NCBI RefSeq assembly: GCF_004104075.1
Contig: NZ_QOVK01000020.1
Span: 24,172 to 88,171, forward strand
Direction: 5' to 3'
Source: Leeuwenhoekiella polynyae
Lineage (GTDB): Bacteria > Bacteroidota > Bacteroidia > Flavobacteriales > Flavobacteriaceae
DNA: 64,000 nucleotides
Shown here: positions 27,401-34,283 of the stretch, piece after piece
Layout: every line of letters begins with the position of its first letter
How positions within the stretch are numbered: the first letter of the stretch is position 1
Position numbers and translations under genes: made by a program
The notes under the pieces: model-generated
What the model was told of the DNA's origin: nothing
The model's database searches: none
What the model saw: the letters and a program-made list of their open reading frames with translations, nothing else

Positions 27401-28064
27401 GCCCTATTTAAACGGTCTTGATTTTGTAGAGCACCTTCGAGATGATTTAAAAATATCTGAAGAAGAACTCCCGATACTTTTGATGCACAGTTCTGGAGAT
27501 GACCAAGCGTTAAATAGCAGAAGTCAAAAGCTAGGTGTTTCAGGTAAAATGGTAAAACCTGTTCTAAGAAATGAACTTTATGAATTCTTTGATAATTTAG
27601 AAAGTCCTACAATTGATACTAAAGAAATTACAACTGTTTCAGAACTTTTCAATCTTCAAGACAAAACACCTACAATTCTTATTGCTGAAGATAATCAGGT
27701 CAATAAATTTTTGACGCGAACGATTATTAATAAAATAGTTCCTAATGCTATACTCGTTGAGGTAGATAATGGTCAGGAAGCTATAGATGCTTACAAGCAC
27801 ACAAAAATAGATTTTGTACTGATGGATATTCAAATGCCGGTTTTGAGTGGTTTTGAAGCAACAAAAGCCATCCGGGAAATTGAATTGAATAGCTCAAGAG
27901 TTCCTATAATAGCCCTTACTGCACGAGCAATAAAGGGAGAGCGGGAGCGCTGTATAGAACATGGAATGGACGATTATATAGCTAAGCCTATTGTTTTAGA
28001 AGATCTTAGGCAAGCTTTGAAACGCTATTTGTTTAGTGCCGAAAATGAGAGAGTAATAAAATAA
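24435..28064 (+). CDS. Cytosolic hybrid sensor histidine kinase with several PAS domains and two receiver domains
   Basis: 1209 residues, no signal peptide or membrane segment. An N-terminal PAS-like region (about 1-140) is followed by at least four PAS/PAC modules (about 150-280, 280-405, 405-540, 540-680). Then come HisKA with His700 (ANMSHEIRTPLNG), HATPase (LINLLSNALKFTH, DTGIGI, GGTGLGLTIS) and two receiver domains: LIVEDNLNN...AIVDYHMP and ILIAEDNQVN...VLMDIQMP. This is the architecture of a phosphorelay-initiating kinase that needs an Hpt protein to pass the phosphate on. The next gene encodes one, 31 bp downstream, followed by a response regulator. The stimulus is unknown. Confidence 0.93.
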   Translation: MSKRDFFKEDFHRILCENPHIFSWITNEATLGVYYVNLDFPNRYFITQSFWSILEYSEPEKDAALDLWWSILGAAGKKSIEDLISAITNKGSAKKDNYFSLLSKRKKILTAKSSHLVHVDSNGSRHLILKFIQEIDNEFSSNRYLKKIKKLRKFNEIYEETNDLACVGGWEVDLIENTITWTRVTKEIHGVPPDYEPGIETAINFYKEGEHKERILKFFSDCIEEGKNFDEEFIIVTYDGTEKWVRSMGKPELKNGTCVRVYGAFQDISKRKHHQEAHKKAELRFSKVFENSAIGIILVNNQNELEMANPAARRIFGLDSLSDEEILNYTFKDVIKPEYIELAVEKRTALLAGEIESYNIEVECYHHTGKTIWCNINCSLISNANLDSDLVITQVEDITLRKNLERKALENATRFKRIFEYSPNGMALVDLHGKWRSVNLNLAQMIGYTKEELLRKSLDEITHPEDRDNDKHLFAKVISRESPSYQIEKRYLHKDGSIVSCFLTVSGLLDEHGEVRSLIGQVVDMTDEVNAKRALEASLNDMRVILDSTTQVIIVETDLNHIIRKFNKGAENLLGYSAEEVVDKEKPSLFHKKEEVQNYALELEQQYGEKVDKHDIFTYKIKRGELETSDWTYLRKDGSTFPVQLVVTAIQDENGNTKGYLGVSADISALKAMEHSLLKAKLKAEAANKSKSEFLANMSHEIRTPLNGVIGFSDLLLKTKLDANQQKYMETVFASAVSLLDLINDILDFSKIEAGKLELSEERVNISEICGRSVEMIKQQAHQKELEVLLNIPNSIDANIMADGLRLRQILINLLSNALKFTHKGEIEVKVASKGLIEDNQKKRYTFSIRDTGIGIAPQNLKKIFRAFDQADASTTRKYGGTGLGLTISNRLLELMNSKLEVTSELGLGTTFSFTVDFTTVDSQLIETKIERSLKKVLIVEDNLNNRYIIDGMLRERNIETTLVSNGVDAIEILEKEKDYDLAIVDYHMPYLNGLDFVEHLRDDLKISEEELPILLMHSSGDDQALNSRSQKLGVSGKMVKPVLRNELYEFFDNLESPTIDTKEITTVSELFNLQDKTPTILIAEDNQVNKFLTRTIINKIVPNAILVEVDNGQEAIDAYKHTKIDFVLMDIQMPVLSGFEATKAIREIELNSSRVPIIALTARAIKGERERCIEHGMDDYIAKPIVLEDLRQALKRYLFSAENERVIK

Positions 28065-28095
28065 AACGAACCCCTATTTAACCCCCTGCAGTAAA

Positions 28096-28830
28096 GTGAA
28101 CGAAGCTTTAAAACATATAATACTGGTAACCACAGATTCAGATGCTGTGGCTGCATTCAATACCTATCTTAATCCTAATGCGGTAACGTTAAGTAATTTT
28201 GCTTCGGGTATGGGAGCCATTCAATATATAAAACAAATAGGAGAGGCAGATTTGCTCATTCTTGAAGAAAACATAAAACCACTTGGTGCTGTGCAAACCA
28301 TTCATTACCTTATAGATAATATGAATTATAGTGGTTCAATTTTAATTTTATCAGATTCTGGTGTAAGCGAGATACAAACTGACGAAGGAGCTTTTGAAGT
28401 ATTGAAAAAGGGATTTGATAAGCCTGATCTTGATTGGGTATTAAGTCTGCTTTCAGAAAATAAAGAGCAGCGTGTTGAATTGAATTCAAAACCCTATTCG
28501 TTGTCGTATTTGAGCGACTTATCTGATGGTGATGAAGCTTTTATTTTTGAAAGCTTAAAAATATTTAATGAATCTGTAGGTAAAAATATTAGTGAAATAG
28601 AAGAATTATTTGGCAAAGAGCATTATAAAGAGGTAAGTAATCTTGCTCATAATATAAAACCTTCTTTTGAAATGTTAGAAAATAATTTAGGGAGTACAAT
28701 CTGTGATGAGTTGGCTCATACTCAAGTTGACTCCTCTAAAGCGGAGCAGGTAGACCTCTTAAAAAAGGAATACCTCAAAATACAGGAGTGTCTTAAAGAA
28801 GACTTTCCTGATTTATTTAAAACGGTTTGA
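28096..28830 (+). CDS. Pseudo-receiver plus Hpt phosphotransfer protein
   Basis: 244 residues; the likely start is GTG at 28096, as no nearby ATG fits. Residues 1-125 have receiver-like alternation (HIILVTTDSD, LLILEENIKPLG, GSILILSDSG), but where the phospho-acceptor Asp should sit, in LLILEENI, there is Glu, and the acidic pocket is poor. Residues about 150-240 are helical with LAHNIKPSFEML, matching the Hpt motif (AHxLKGS) with the phospho-His in HNIK. In a His-Asp-His-Asp relay this would carry phosphate from the hybrid kinase upstream to the response regulator downstream. Its stop overlaps the next start (TGATG). Confidence 0.78.
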   Translation: MNEALKHIILVTTDSDAVAAFNTYLNPNAVTLSNFASGMGAIQYIKQIGEADLLILEENIKPLGAVQTIHYLIDNMNYSGSILILSDSGVSEIQTDEGAFEVLKKGFDKPDLDWVLSLLSENKEQRVELNSKPYSLSYLSDLSDGDEAFIFESLKIFNESVGKNISEIEELFGKEHYKEVSNLAHNIKPSFEMLENNLGSTICDELAHTQVDSSKAEQVDLLKKEYLKIQECLKEDFPDLFKTV

Positions 28831-29192
28831 TGCAAAGAATTCTAATTATAGAAGATAATCCTATGGTCGTTCGCTCTTTAGAATTTAAACTAAAGAAAGA
28901 GGGTTATGAGGTTGTGGTAGCAGAAGAAGGCAGGCAAGCCATGAAGTTGCTCCTTGAAGAAACTTTTGATTTGATTTTAACAGATCTAATGCTCCCTTTT
29001 GTTACAGGAACCCAAATTATAGAACATATAAAGAAAACATATCCCAATATACCGGTTATCGTATTATCTACTTCTACGCAAGAGGATATCATAACCGATG
29101 CGTTTAAGATGGGGGTAGATGATTTTATAACAAAACCTTTTAGCCCAAGCGAATTATCGCTAAGGGTTAAAAGAACATTAGCGAAACAATAA
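28830..29192 (+). CDS. Single-domain response regulator (CheY-like)
   Basis: 120 residues starting at the ATG that overlaps the previous stop codon by one base; a TTG one codon earlier is possible but less likely. The receiver signature is complete: EDN at 8-10, phospho-acceptor Asp52 (LILTDLMLP), Thr/Ser near 80 (VLSTST) and Lys in ITKPFSP. There is no output domain, so it acts by protein contact. It is probably the terminal acceptor of the phosphorelay encoded upstream, and the HEAT-repeat protein downstream is a candidate target. It closely resembles the regulator at 36525. Confidence 0.92.
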   Translation: MQRILIIEDNPMVVRSLEFKLKKEGYEVVVAEEGRQAMKLLLEETFDLILTDLMLPFVTGTQIIEHIKKTYPNIPVIVLSTSTQEDIITDAFKMGVDDFITKPFSPSELSLRVKRTLAKQ

Positions 29193-29268
29193 CAAAAATC
29201 AGTATCGTATACGAACAAATAGTAGTTAAGTAACTCAGACTCCCCAAGTCGCAATTGAATTTATCATT

Positions 29269-30363
29269 ATGTTAATAGCTCTTCTAGAGTTAGATGAATG
29301 GCCTTTTATTTTGAAGGTTAATCTATTACTCAGTATATTCTTTTTAATACTTACCCTTCTTTTTGTGGGGCTGGTTCTGTATTTACGTATTCAAAAAAAC
29401 TTCAAAGAAGCCCATAGAAAAAAACAGGAAACTAAGTTTATAGATTTTGCCAATACCTTTCTATTTGATGATTCTATAAACAAGAGTAAGGAGTTGGCTA
29501 ATTTCAAGTTTACTAATATTAAATCTTCGTACGATTATAAAATTCTGATCAAGCAAGTATTGATTTTTGATGAAAATTTAAAGGGAGAGTCCACTGCACT
29601 TATAAAAGAGATTTTTTATGGGTTGGGCTTGTATCGATTTTTATTGAAAGATTTAAACCGTAAGGAATGGTTTAATAAAGCTCGTGCACTCTTTGCATTT
29701 TCAAAATTAGGTATTGCTGTGCCAGATCAACTCATAATGCCTTTATTACAATCTAAACGTGTTGAGTTAAAGCAGCATGGCATATTGTATTTTTTAAATA
29801 CCTCTAAGACAGATCCATTAGTGTTTTTAGATAATCTTGAAGGGCGTCTAACGCTTTGGCAACAAGTATTGATTGAGAATAGCCTCAAAAGCTTTGAAGT
29901 AGAAATCCCGGATTTTGCACGTTGGCTCAATCATAAAGAAGATAGTATTGTGGTGTTTTGTATAAAAATGATTTTGAGTTTTAATCAGTTTCAGAACATT
30001 CCTTTTCTAATAGATTGTTTAGATCATACTTCAGAAAATGTAAGACATCAGGCAATTCAAGTTCTGCAAGCTATGGAAGTCCCAGAAGCACTGCAGTTAA
30101 TGGTTGCTCATTTTCCAGAAGAGACAGCAGCAAATAAGCGCAGTATTCTGTATGCTATCAGCAAGATAGGAACCTATAAAGATTTGCAAACACTAGTGCC
30201 ATTTATTCATAAAGAAGAGGAAAATCTGCAAATAGACTTTTATAAAATATCGGGTTTATTTGGAGATGAAATTCCCGTTAAAAAGCTTTTAAACATTGAA
30301 ACTATTACAAAAGATTGGGAAGATTTTCAAGAGTATTCAATTAATAGCAGTATCGGTGCTTAA
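29269..30363 (+). CDS. Membrane-anchored HEAT-repeat protein
   Basis: 364 residues. One hydrophobic segment at about 15-40 (ILKVNLLLSIFFLILTLLFVGLVLYL) is followed by a basic patch, which suggests a short outside N-terminus and a cytosolic body. The rest is alpha-helical, with HEAT-like pairs such as ENVRHQAIQVLQAMEVPEAL and AANKRSILYAISKIGTYKDL. HEAT arrays are protein-binding scaffolds. The gene begins 76 bp after the response regulator and ends 15 bp before the glycosyltransferase, so I infer a role linking signalling to the synthase. No catalytic motif is seen. Confidence 0.8.
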   Translation: MLIALLELDEWPFILKVNLLLSIFFLILTLLFVGLVLYLRIQKNFKEAHRKKQETKFIDFANTFLFDDSINKSKELANFKFTNIKSSYDYKILIKQVLIFDENLKGESTALIKEIFYGLGLYRFLLKDLNRKEWFNKARALFAFSKLGIAVPDQLIMPLLQSKRVELKQHGILYFLNTSKTDPLVFLDNLEGRLTLWQQVLIENSLKSFEVEIPDFARWLNHKEDSIVVFCIKMILSFNQFQNIPFLIDCLDHTSENVRHQAIQVLQAMEVPEALQLMVAHFPEETAANKRSILYAISKIGTYKDLQTLVPFIHKEEENLQIDFYKISGLFGDEIPVKKLLNIETITKDWEDFQEYSINSSIGA

Positions 30364-30378
30364 GGACGGTGTTTTTAG

Positions 30379-31842
30379 TTGAAAGTTGCTTATCTTTTAT
30401 CAAAATTGAACGACTTGCAGCTCTACTCCATTTCAGTTATAGAAGTTTTTAGTGTCTTATTCCTAATTTATGGTTTAATCATAATATCAGGATATATTTT
30501 TTCTGCCTTTTTTTCAATTTTTGAAATAAGAGATTATAAACGGCGAAACAACTTTCAGGATGATGCTGCATTGTTACAGTCTGCTAATCTACCTGCGATT
30601 TCAGTATTGGCTCCGGCTTATAATGAAGAAGCTAATGTGGTTGAAAATATTCGATCGCTGTTAACCCTGAACTATCCATCATTTGAGATTGTGATCATCA
30701 ATGACGGAAGTAAAGACAAGTCGCTTCAAAAGCTCATCGAAACCTTTGAGCTTGAAAAGCAAGAGCTGATTCATTACCATCACGTTCAAACAAAAAAAGT
30801 TAGAGGAATTTATAAGTCTAGAATAAAAGCTTATAAAAATCTCCGAGTAATAGATAAAGAAAACGGTGGTAAGGCAGATGCCTTAAATACCGGGATTAAT
30901 TGCTGTATCTATGATTTAATCTGTTGTATAGATGTAGATTGTATATTGGAGCGTAACTCTCTTTTAAAGCTTATAAGACCCTTTTTAAACAATACAAAAA
31001 GAGTGATTGCCAGTGGCGGAATCATTAGAGTTGCTAATAATTGTATCATTGAAGACGGTAGGATTATCGAAGTTCGTTTACCACGTACTTTTCTGGGAAA
31101 GGCACAGATATTAGAATACTTTAGAGCATTCTTAATGGGAAGAATGGCCTGGTCAAGAGTAGACGGTTTGTTGTTGATCTCTGGAGCTTTTGGAATGTTT
31201 GATAAGCAAACAGTTATTGAAGCTGGGGGTTACAATCACCATACGGTGGGTGAAGATATGGAATTATTGGTGCGTATGCGTAGGGTTATGCGAGAGCAAA
31301 ATATCCCCTATACGGTAGGTTTTGTACCAGATCCCTTATGCTGGACCGAAGTCCCTGAAAGTAGAGAGATTCTAACCCGTCAACGAAATCGCTGGGCACG
31401 AGGTACCGTAGAAACTTTAATGCTGCATAAAAAGATGTTGTTCAATCCCAGGTATGGTGTTCTGGGTTTGCTGAGTACTCCATACTGGATGTTTTTTGAG
31501 TGGTTTGCACCCATAATAGAGTTTACAGGTATCTTATTTTTTATAATTTTAGTCCTCTTAGGAAAGGTGAATTTTCAGGTTTTTGGAATTTTCTTTTTAG
31601 TGATCTATACGTTTTCAATTCTATTTTCGATCACGGCTATATTCTTTGAAGAGTACTCCTTTCAGCAATACAAGAAGCCTAAGTTTATGTTTATGCTCAT
31701 ACTCACCGCTTTACTAGAACCCATAATATACCATCCCATTGTCATGTGGGCTGCTGTTAAAGGAAATATAGATCTAATACAAGGAAAAAAATCCTGGGGA
31801 GAAATGTCCAGAGCAGGATTAGGAAATACCGGTAAAACTTAA
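30379..31842 (+). CDS. Processive family 2 glycosyltransferase, membrane polysaccharide synthase
   Basis: 487 residues from a TTG start; no early ATG exists in frame. An N-terminal membrane segment (about 18-45) precedes the GT-A domain: SVLAPAYNEEANV, VIINDGSKDKS, DxD as Asp185-Val-Asp187 (CIDVDC), the catalytic base region GEDMELL (Asp293) and QRNRW at 335-339, the QxxRW motif of processive synthases such as PgaC, HasA and BcsA. Three to four membrane segments follow. It should polymerise a sugar nucleotide at the inner membrane while moving the chain across. No PilZ c-di-GMP domain is present. Neighbouring YaiO-type and HEAT genes suggest exopolysaccharide export. Sugar identity unknown. 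Confidence 0.88.
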   Translation: MKVAYLLSKLNDLQLYSISVIEVFSVLFLIYGLIIISGYIFSAFFSIFEIRDYKRRNNFQDDAALLQSANLPAISVLAPAYNEEANVVENIRSLLTLNYPSFEIVIINDGSKDKSLQKLIETFELEKQELIHYHHVQTKKVRGIYKSRIKAYKNLRVIDKENGGKADALNTGINCCIYDLICCIDVDCILERNSLLKLIRPFLNNTKRVIASGGIIRVANNCIIEDGRIIEVRLPRTFLGKAQILEYFRAFLMGRMAWSRVDGLLLISGAFGMFDKQTVIEAGGYNHHTVGEDMELLVRMRRVMREQNIPYTVGFVPDPLCWTEVPESREILTRQRNRWARGTVETLMLHKKMLFNPRYGVLGLLSTPYWMFFEWFAPIIEFTGILFFIILVLLGKVNFQVFGIFFLVIYTFSILFSITAIFFEEYSFQQYKKPKFMFMLILTALLEPIIYHPIVMWAAVKGNIDLIQGKKSWGEMSRAGLGNTGKT

Positions 31843-31853
31843 AAACCTATACT

Positions 31854-33113
31854 ATGCCCCATTTATACAAATCTTTTAAGGTCTTTTTAATAGCCGTGTT
31901 ATTCGTGACTTGTGGCTCTTTTGCGCAAGAACAGGAATACACTACAGACGAACTCTACACTCAGGCTCGAAATGCAGCTTTTGATGAAGATGATTATCCT
32001 AAAGCGGTAAAACTCTTAAAAGCTGCATTGGCAAAAAGTCCGGACTATTTGGGAGTTCGTGTTTTTTTAGGTCGAATTTACACGTATTCTGATAGCTTGC
32101 CTAAAGCACGAATGGCTTTTGAAGAAGTTTTGGCAAAAGAGAAAGGCCACGAGGATGCCAGTTTTGCTTACGGAAACCTTGAATTTTGGAATAACAATTC
32201 TGAAGCTGCTTTAAAAGTGGTAAATACCGGTTTAGAAGTACATCCTGAATCTGAAAACCTTGGAATTTTAAAAGCTAAGATTTTAAAAGACCTAGAACAT
32301 TATGAAGAAGCAACTGCCACGCTTCAGAAGCTTTTAGAACAAAATCCTAAACTTACGCAAGCGCGTAGTATGCTAAGCGGTATAAACAGTTCTACAGCAA
32401 AGAATGAACTGGGTGTCAACTATGAGTTTGTGTATTTTGATGCGCGTTTTGACGATCCGTGGCATTTAGCGATGTTAGATTATACGCGGCAGACCAAGTT
32501 GGGCTCTATGGCTGCCCGAGTCAATTTTGCAAACCGTTTTAAAACGGATGCGCTACAGTTTGAAGTAGATGCTTATCCACGTATTTCAGACTTGTTTTAT
32601 ACCTATGTGAATCTGGGGATTTCCAGCGATAGCGGAATCTTTCCGCAGTACAGAGCGGGGTTTTCATTATTTGCAAATTTGCCTGCTTCTTTTGAGGCAG
32701 ATGCTGGTTTTAGGTATTTGGCATTTAATGAAGATACTTTTATTTACACTTTAGGTTTGGGTAAATACTACAAGAATTACTGGTTTAACTTCAGGACGTA
32801 TTTAACTCCTTCAGACAGCGCGTTGTCTCAGTCTTATGCGTTAACAGTGCGCTACTACTTTGGCGGGGCAGATGATTTTGTAGGAGCAAAAATAGGAACA
32901 GGGATTTCTCCGGATGATAGTGCAAACAGCGTGCTTTTTGACGGAGCAAACATTACCCGTTTGCGGTCTAACAATATAGCATTATACTATAGAAAACTAT
33001 TGGGGTCCACTCATGTTTTAACGGCACAGACAGCGCTTGAAGATCAGGAATATGCCGCAGGAACAAGAGGACTTCAATTCTCTATAAGTGTTGGTTTTAT
33101 TAAACGATTCTAA
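31854..33113 (+). CDS. YaiO-family outer-membrane beta-barrel protein with N-terminal TPR repeats
   Basis: 419 residues with a signal peptide (about 1-24, GSFAQ). Residues 25-175 form TPR-like helical pairs (YTQARNAAFDEDDYPKAVKLLKAAL, ARMAFEEVLAKEKGHEDASFAYGNLEF). From about 185 to the C-terminus the sequence is strand-rich with aromatic girdles and ends in GFIKRF, as in outer-membrane barrels. The TPR-plus-barrel plan is that of polysaccharide exporters such as PgaA and BcsC, though YaiO barrels are smaller. It lies 11 bp after the synthase gene and is the likely outer-membrane exit for its product. Confidence 0.87.
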   Translation: MPHLYKSFKVFLIAVLFVTCGSFAQEQEYTTDELYTQARNAAFDEDDYPKAVKLLKAALAKSPDYLGVRVFLGRIYTYSDSLPKARMAFEEVLAKEKGHEDASFAYGNLEFWNNNSEAALKVVNTGLEVHPESENLGILKAKILKDLEHYEEATATLQKLLEQNPKLTQARSMLSGINSSTAKNELGVNYEFVYFDARFDDPWHLAMLDYTRQTKLGSMAARVNFANRFKTDALQFEVDAYPRISDLFYTYVNLGISSDSGIFPQYRAGFSLFANLPASFEADAGFRYLAFNEDTFIYTLGLGKYYKNYWFNFRTYLTPSDSALSQSYALTVRYYFGGADDFVGAKIGTGISPDDSANSVLFDGANITRLRSNNIALYYRKLLGSTHVLTAQTALEDQEYAAGTRGLQFSISVGFIKRF

Positions 33114-33115
33114 TT

Positions 33116-34276
33116 ATGCTAAAAAAGGTCATTAGAATTGTTGTTATCCTACTTGTATTAACTCCGTTACTATCGTTCCTGGCTTGGTATTTTACTCCAA
33201 AAAAATACCTTACAGCTGCTATTATAGATAAAACAGTGATGAAAGCAGATGGCCAAGAGCACATCTCTTTTCATTGGGTTTTAAATCACAACCGTTATCT
33301 TAAGAACAGTACTTCTGGTTATAAGGTAAGTACAGACTATTTTGGTTTTTTTCCAAAAGAGGACACTGTTTATGACATTAAAGGTCTGGAGCGTTTTTCT
33401 AAAGAAAGCTTAAGCCTGCTGAGTGATGATACAGATCTGTTGTATATCACAGATACCTACGGTATTTATAAGCAGGAATGGTATGCGAAATATACCGAAG
33501 CAAATAAAGGAAAGTTGTATGGAGGTCTGAGTGTTGAAGATATGGATTTCATCAAGCAGATGAAAAACAAGAAGAAGCTTGTTATTGCAGAATTTAATTG
33601 TTTGGCCAGCCCAACGCCAAAGATACTGAGAGTCGAGTTTGAATCTCTTTATAAAGTTAAATTTTCGGGATGGACCGGGAGGTATTTTGATTCTCTTGAT
33701 GAAACTAAAAATCTTGAATTGCCGGGCTGGATTATGAAAAATTACAAAAAGAATCATAATGGCGATTGGTCTTTCACAAAAGATGGGGTTGTATTAGTTA
33801 ATGATGATTCCGGGACTGTTGTGATCCTGGAGCATGGGACGCATCTCGATAACCCTTTGCCTTTTATTTATGCAACTGCAGAAGGGCAGGAGCATTATAA
33901 CCTTCCGGAAAAGGAAAAGTATCCCTTTTGGTTTGAAATTATGGAAACAGATGCTGCAGTGAATAAAACCTACGCCAGGTATCAATTAGCTACAACTGAA
34001 CAAGGCAATCAGGAATTAGCAAAATATGGAATCCCTAAAAGCTTTCCTGCAGTGATGAGCCATACGGGTACAGATTACGATTTTTATTATTTGGCGGGAG
34101 ATTTTAGCGATAATCCTATCGGTTTTGATGCTTCGTATTTTAAAGGCATAGGCCTGCTAAAAGGCTTTTTCTACAACGCCAAAGAACCTTCAGATCGTGG
34201 CGGTTTTTTCTTCAATTTTTATAAGCCACTACTTACTCAGATTCTGGAAGAAGCCAATGATAAGGTTAATCTTTAA
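33116..34276 (+). CDS. Membrane-anchored protein of unknown function in the polysaccharide locus
   Basis: 386 residues, starting 2 bp after the YaiO gene, so strongly coupled. A signal-anchor or uncleaved signal spans about 5-28 (IRIVVILLVLTPLLSFLAWYF). The remainder should be periplasmic and shows alternating strand/helix pattern: DTDLLYITDTYGIY, KKLVIAEFNCLASPTP, GVVLVNDDSGTVVILEHGTHL. The pattern resembles class-I glutamine-amidotransferase-like or Rossmann-like alpha/beta folds, but I cannot point to a catalytic triad and do not assign a function. Context suggests polymer modification, hydrolysis or assembly. It ends 7 bp from a convergent gene. Confidence 0.75.
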   Translation: MLKKVIRIVVILLVLTPLLSFLAWYFTPKKYLTAAIIDKTVMKADGQEHISFHWVLNHNRYLKNSTSGYKVSTDYFGFFPKEDTVYDIKGLERFSKESLSLLSDDTDLLYITDTYGIYKQEWYAKYTEANKGKLYGGLSVEDMDFIKQMKNKKKLVIAEFNCLASPTPKILRVEFESLYKVKFSGWTGRYFDSLDETKNLELPGWIMKNYKKNHNGDWSFTKDGVVLVNDDSGTVVILEHGTHLDNPLPFIYATAEGQEHYNLPEKEKYPFWFEIMETDAAVNKTYARYQLATTEQGNQELAKYGIPKSFPAVMSHTGTDYDFYYLAGDFSDNPIGFDASYFKGIGLLKGFFYNAKEPSDRGGFFFNFYKPLLTQILEEANDKVNL

Positions 34277-34283
34277 AAATAGA

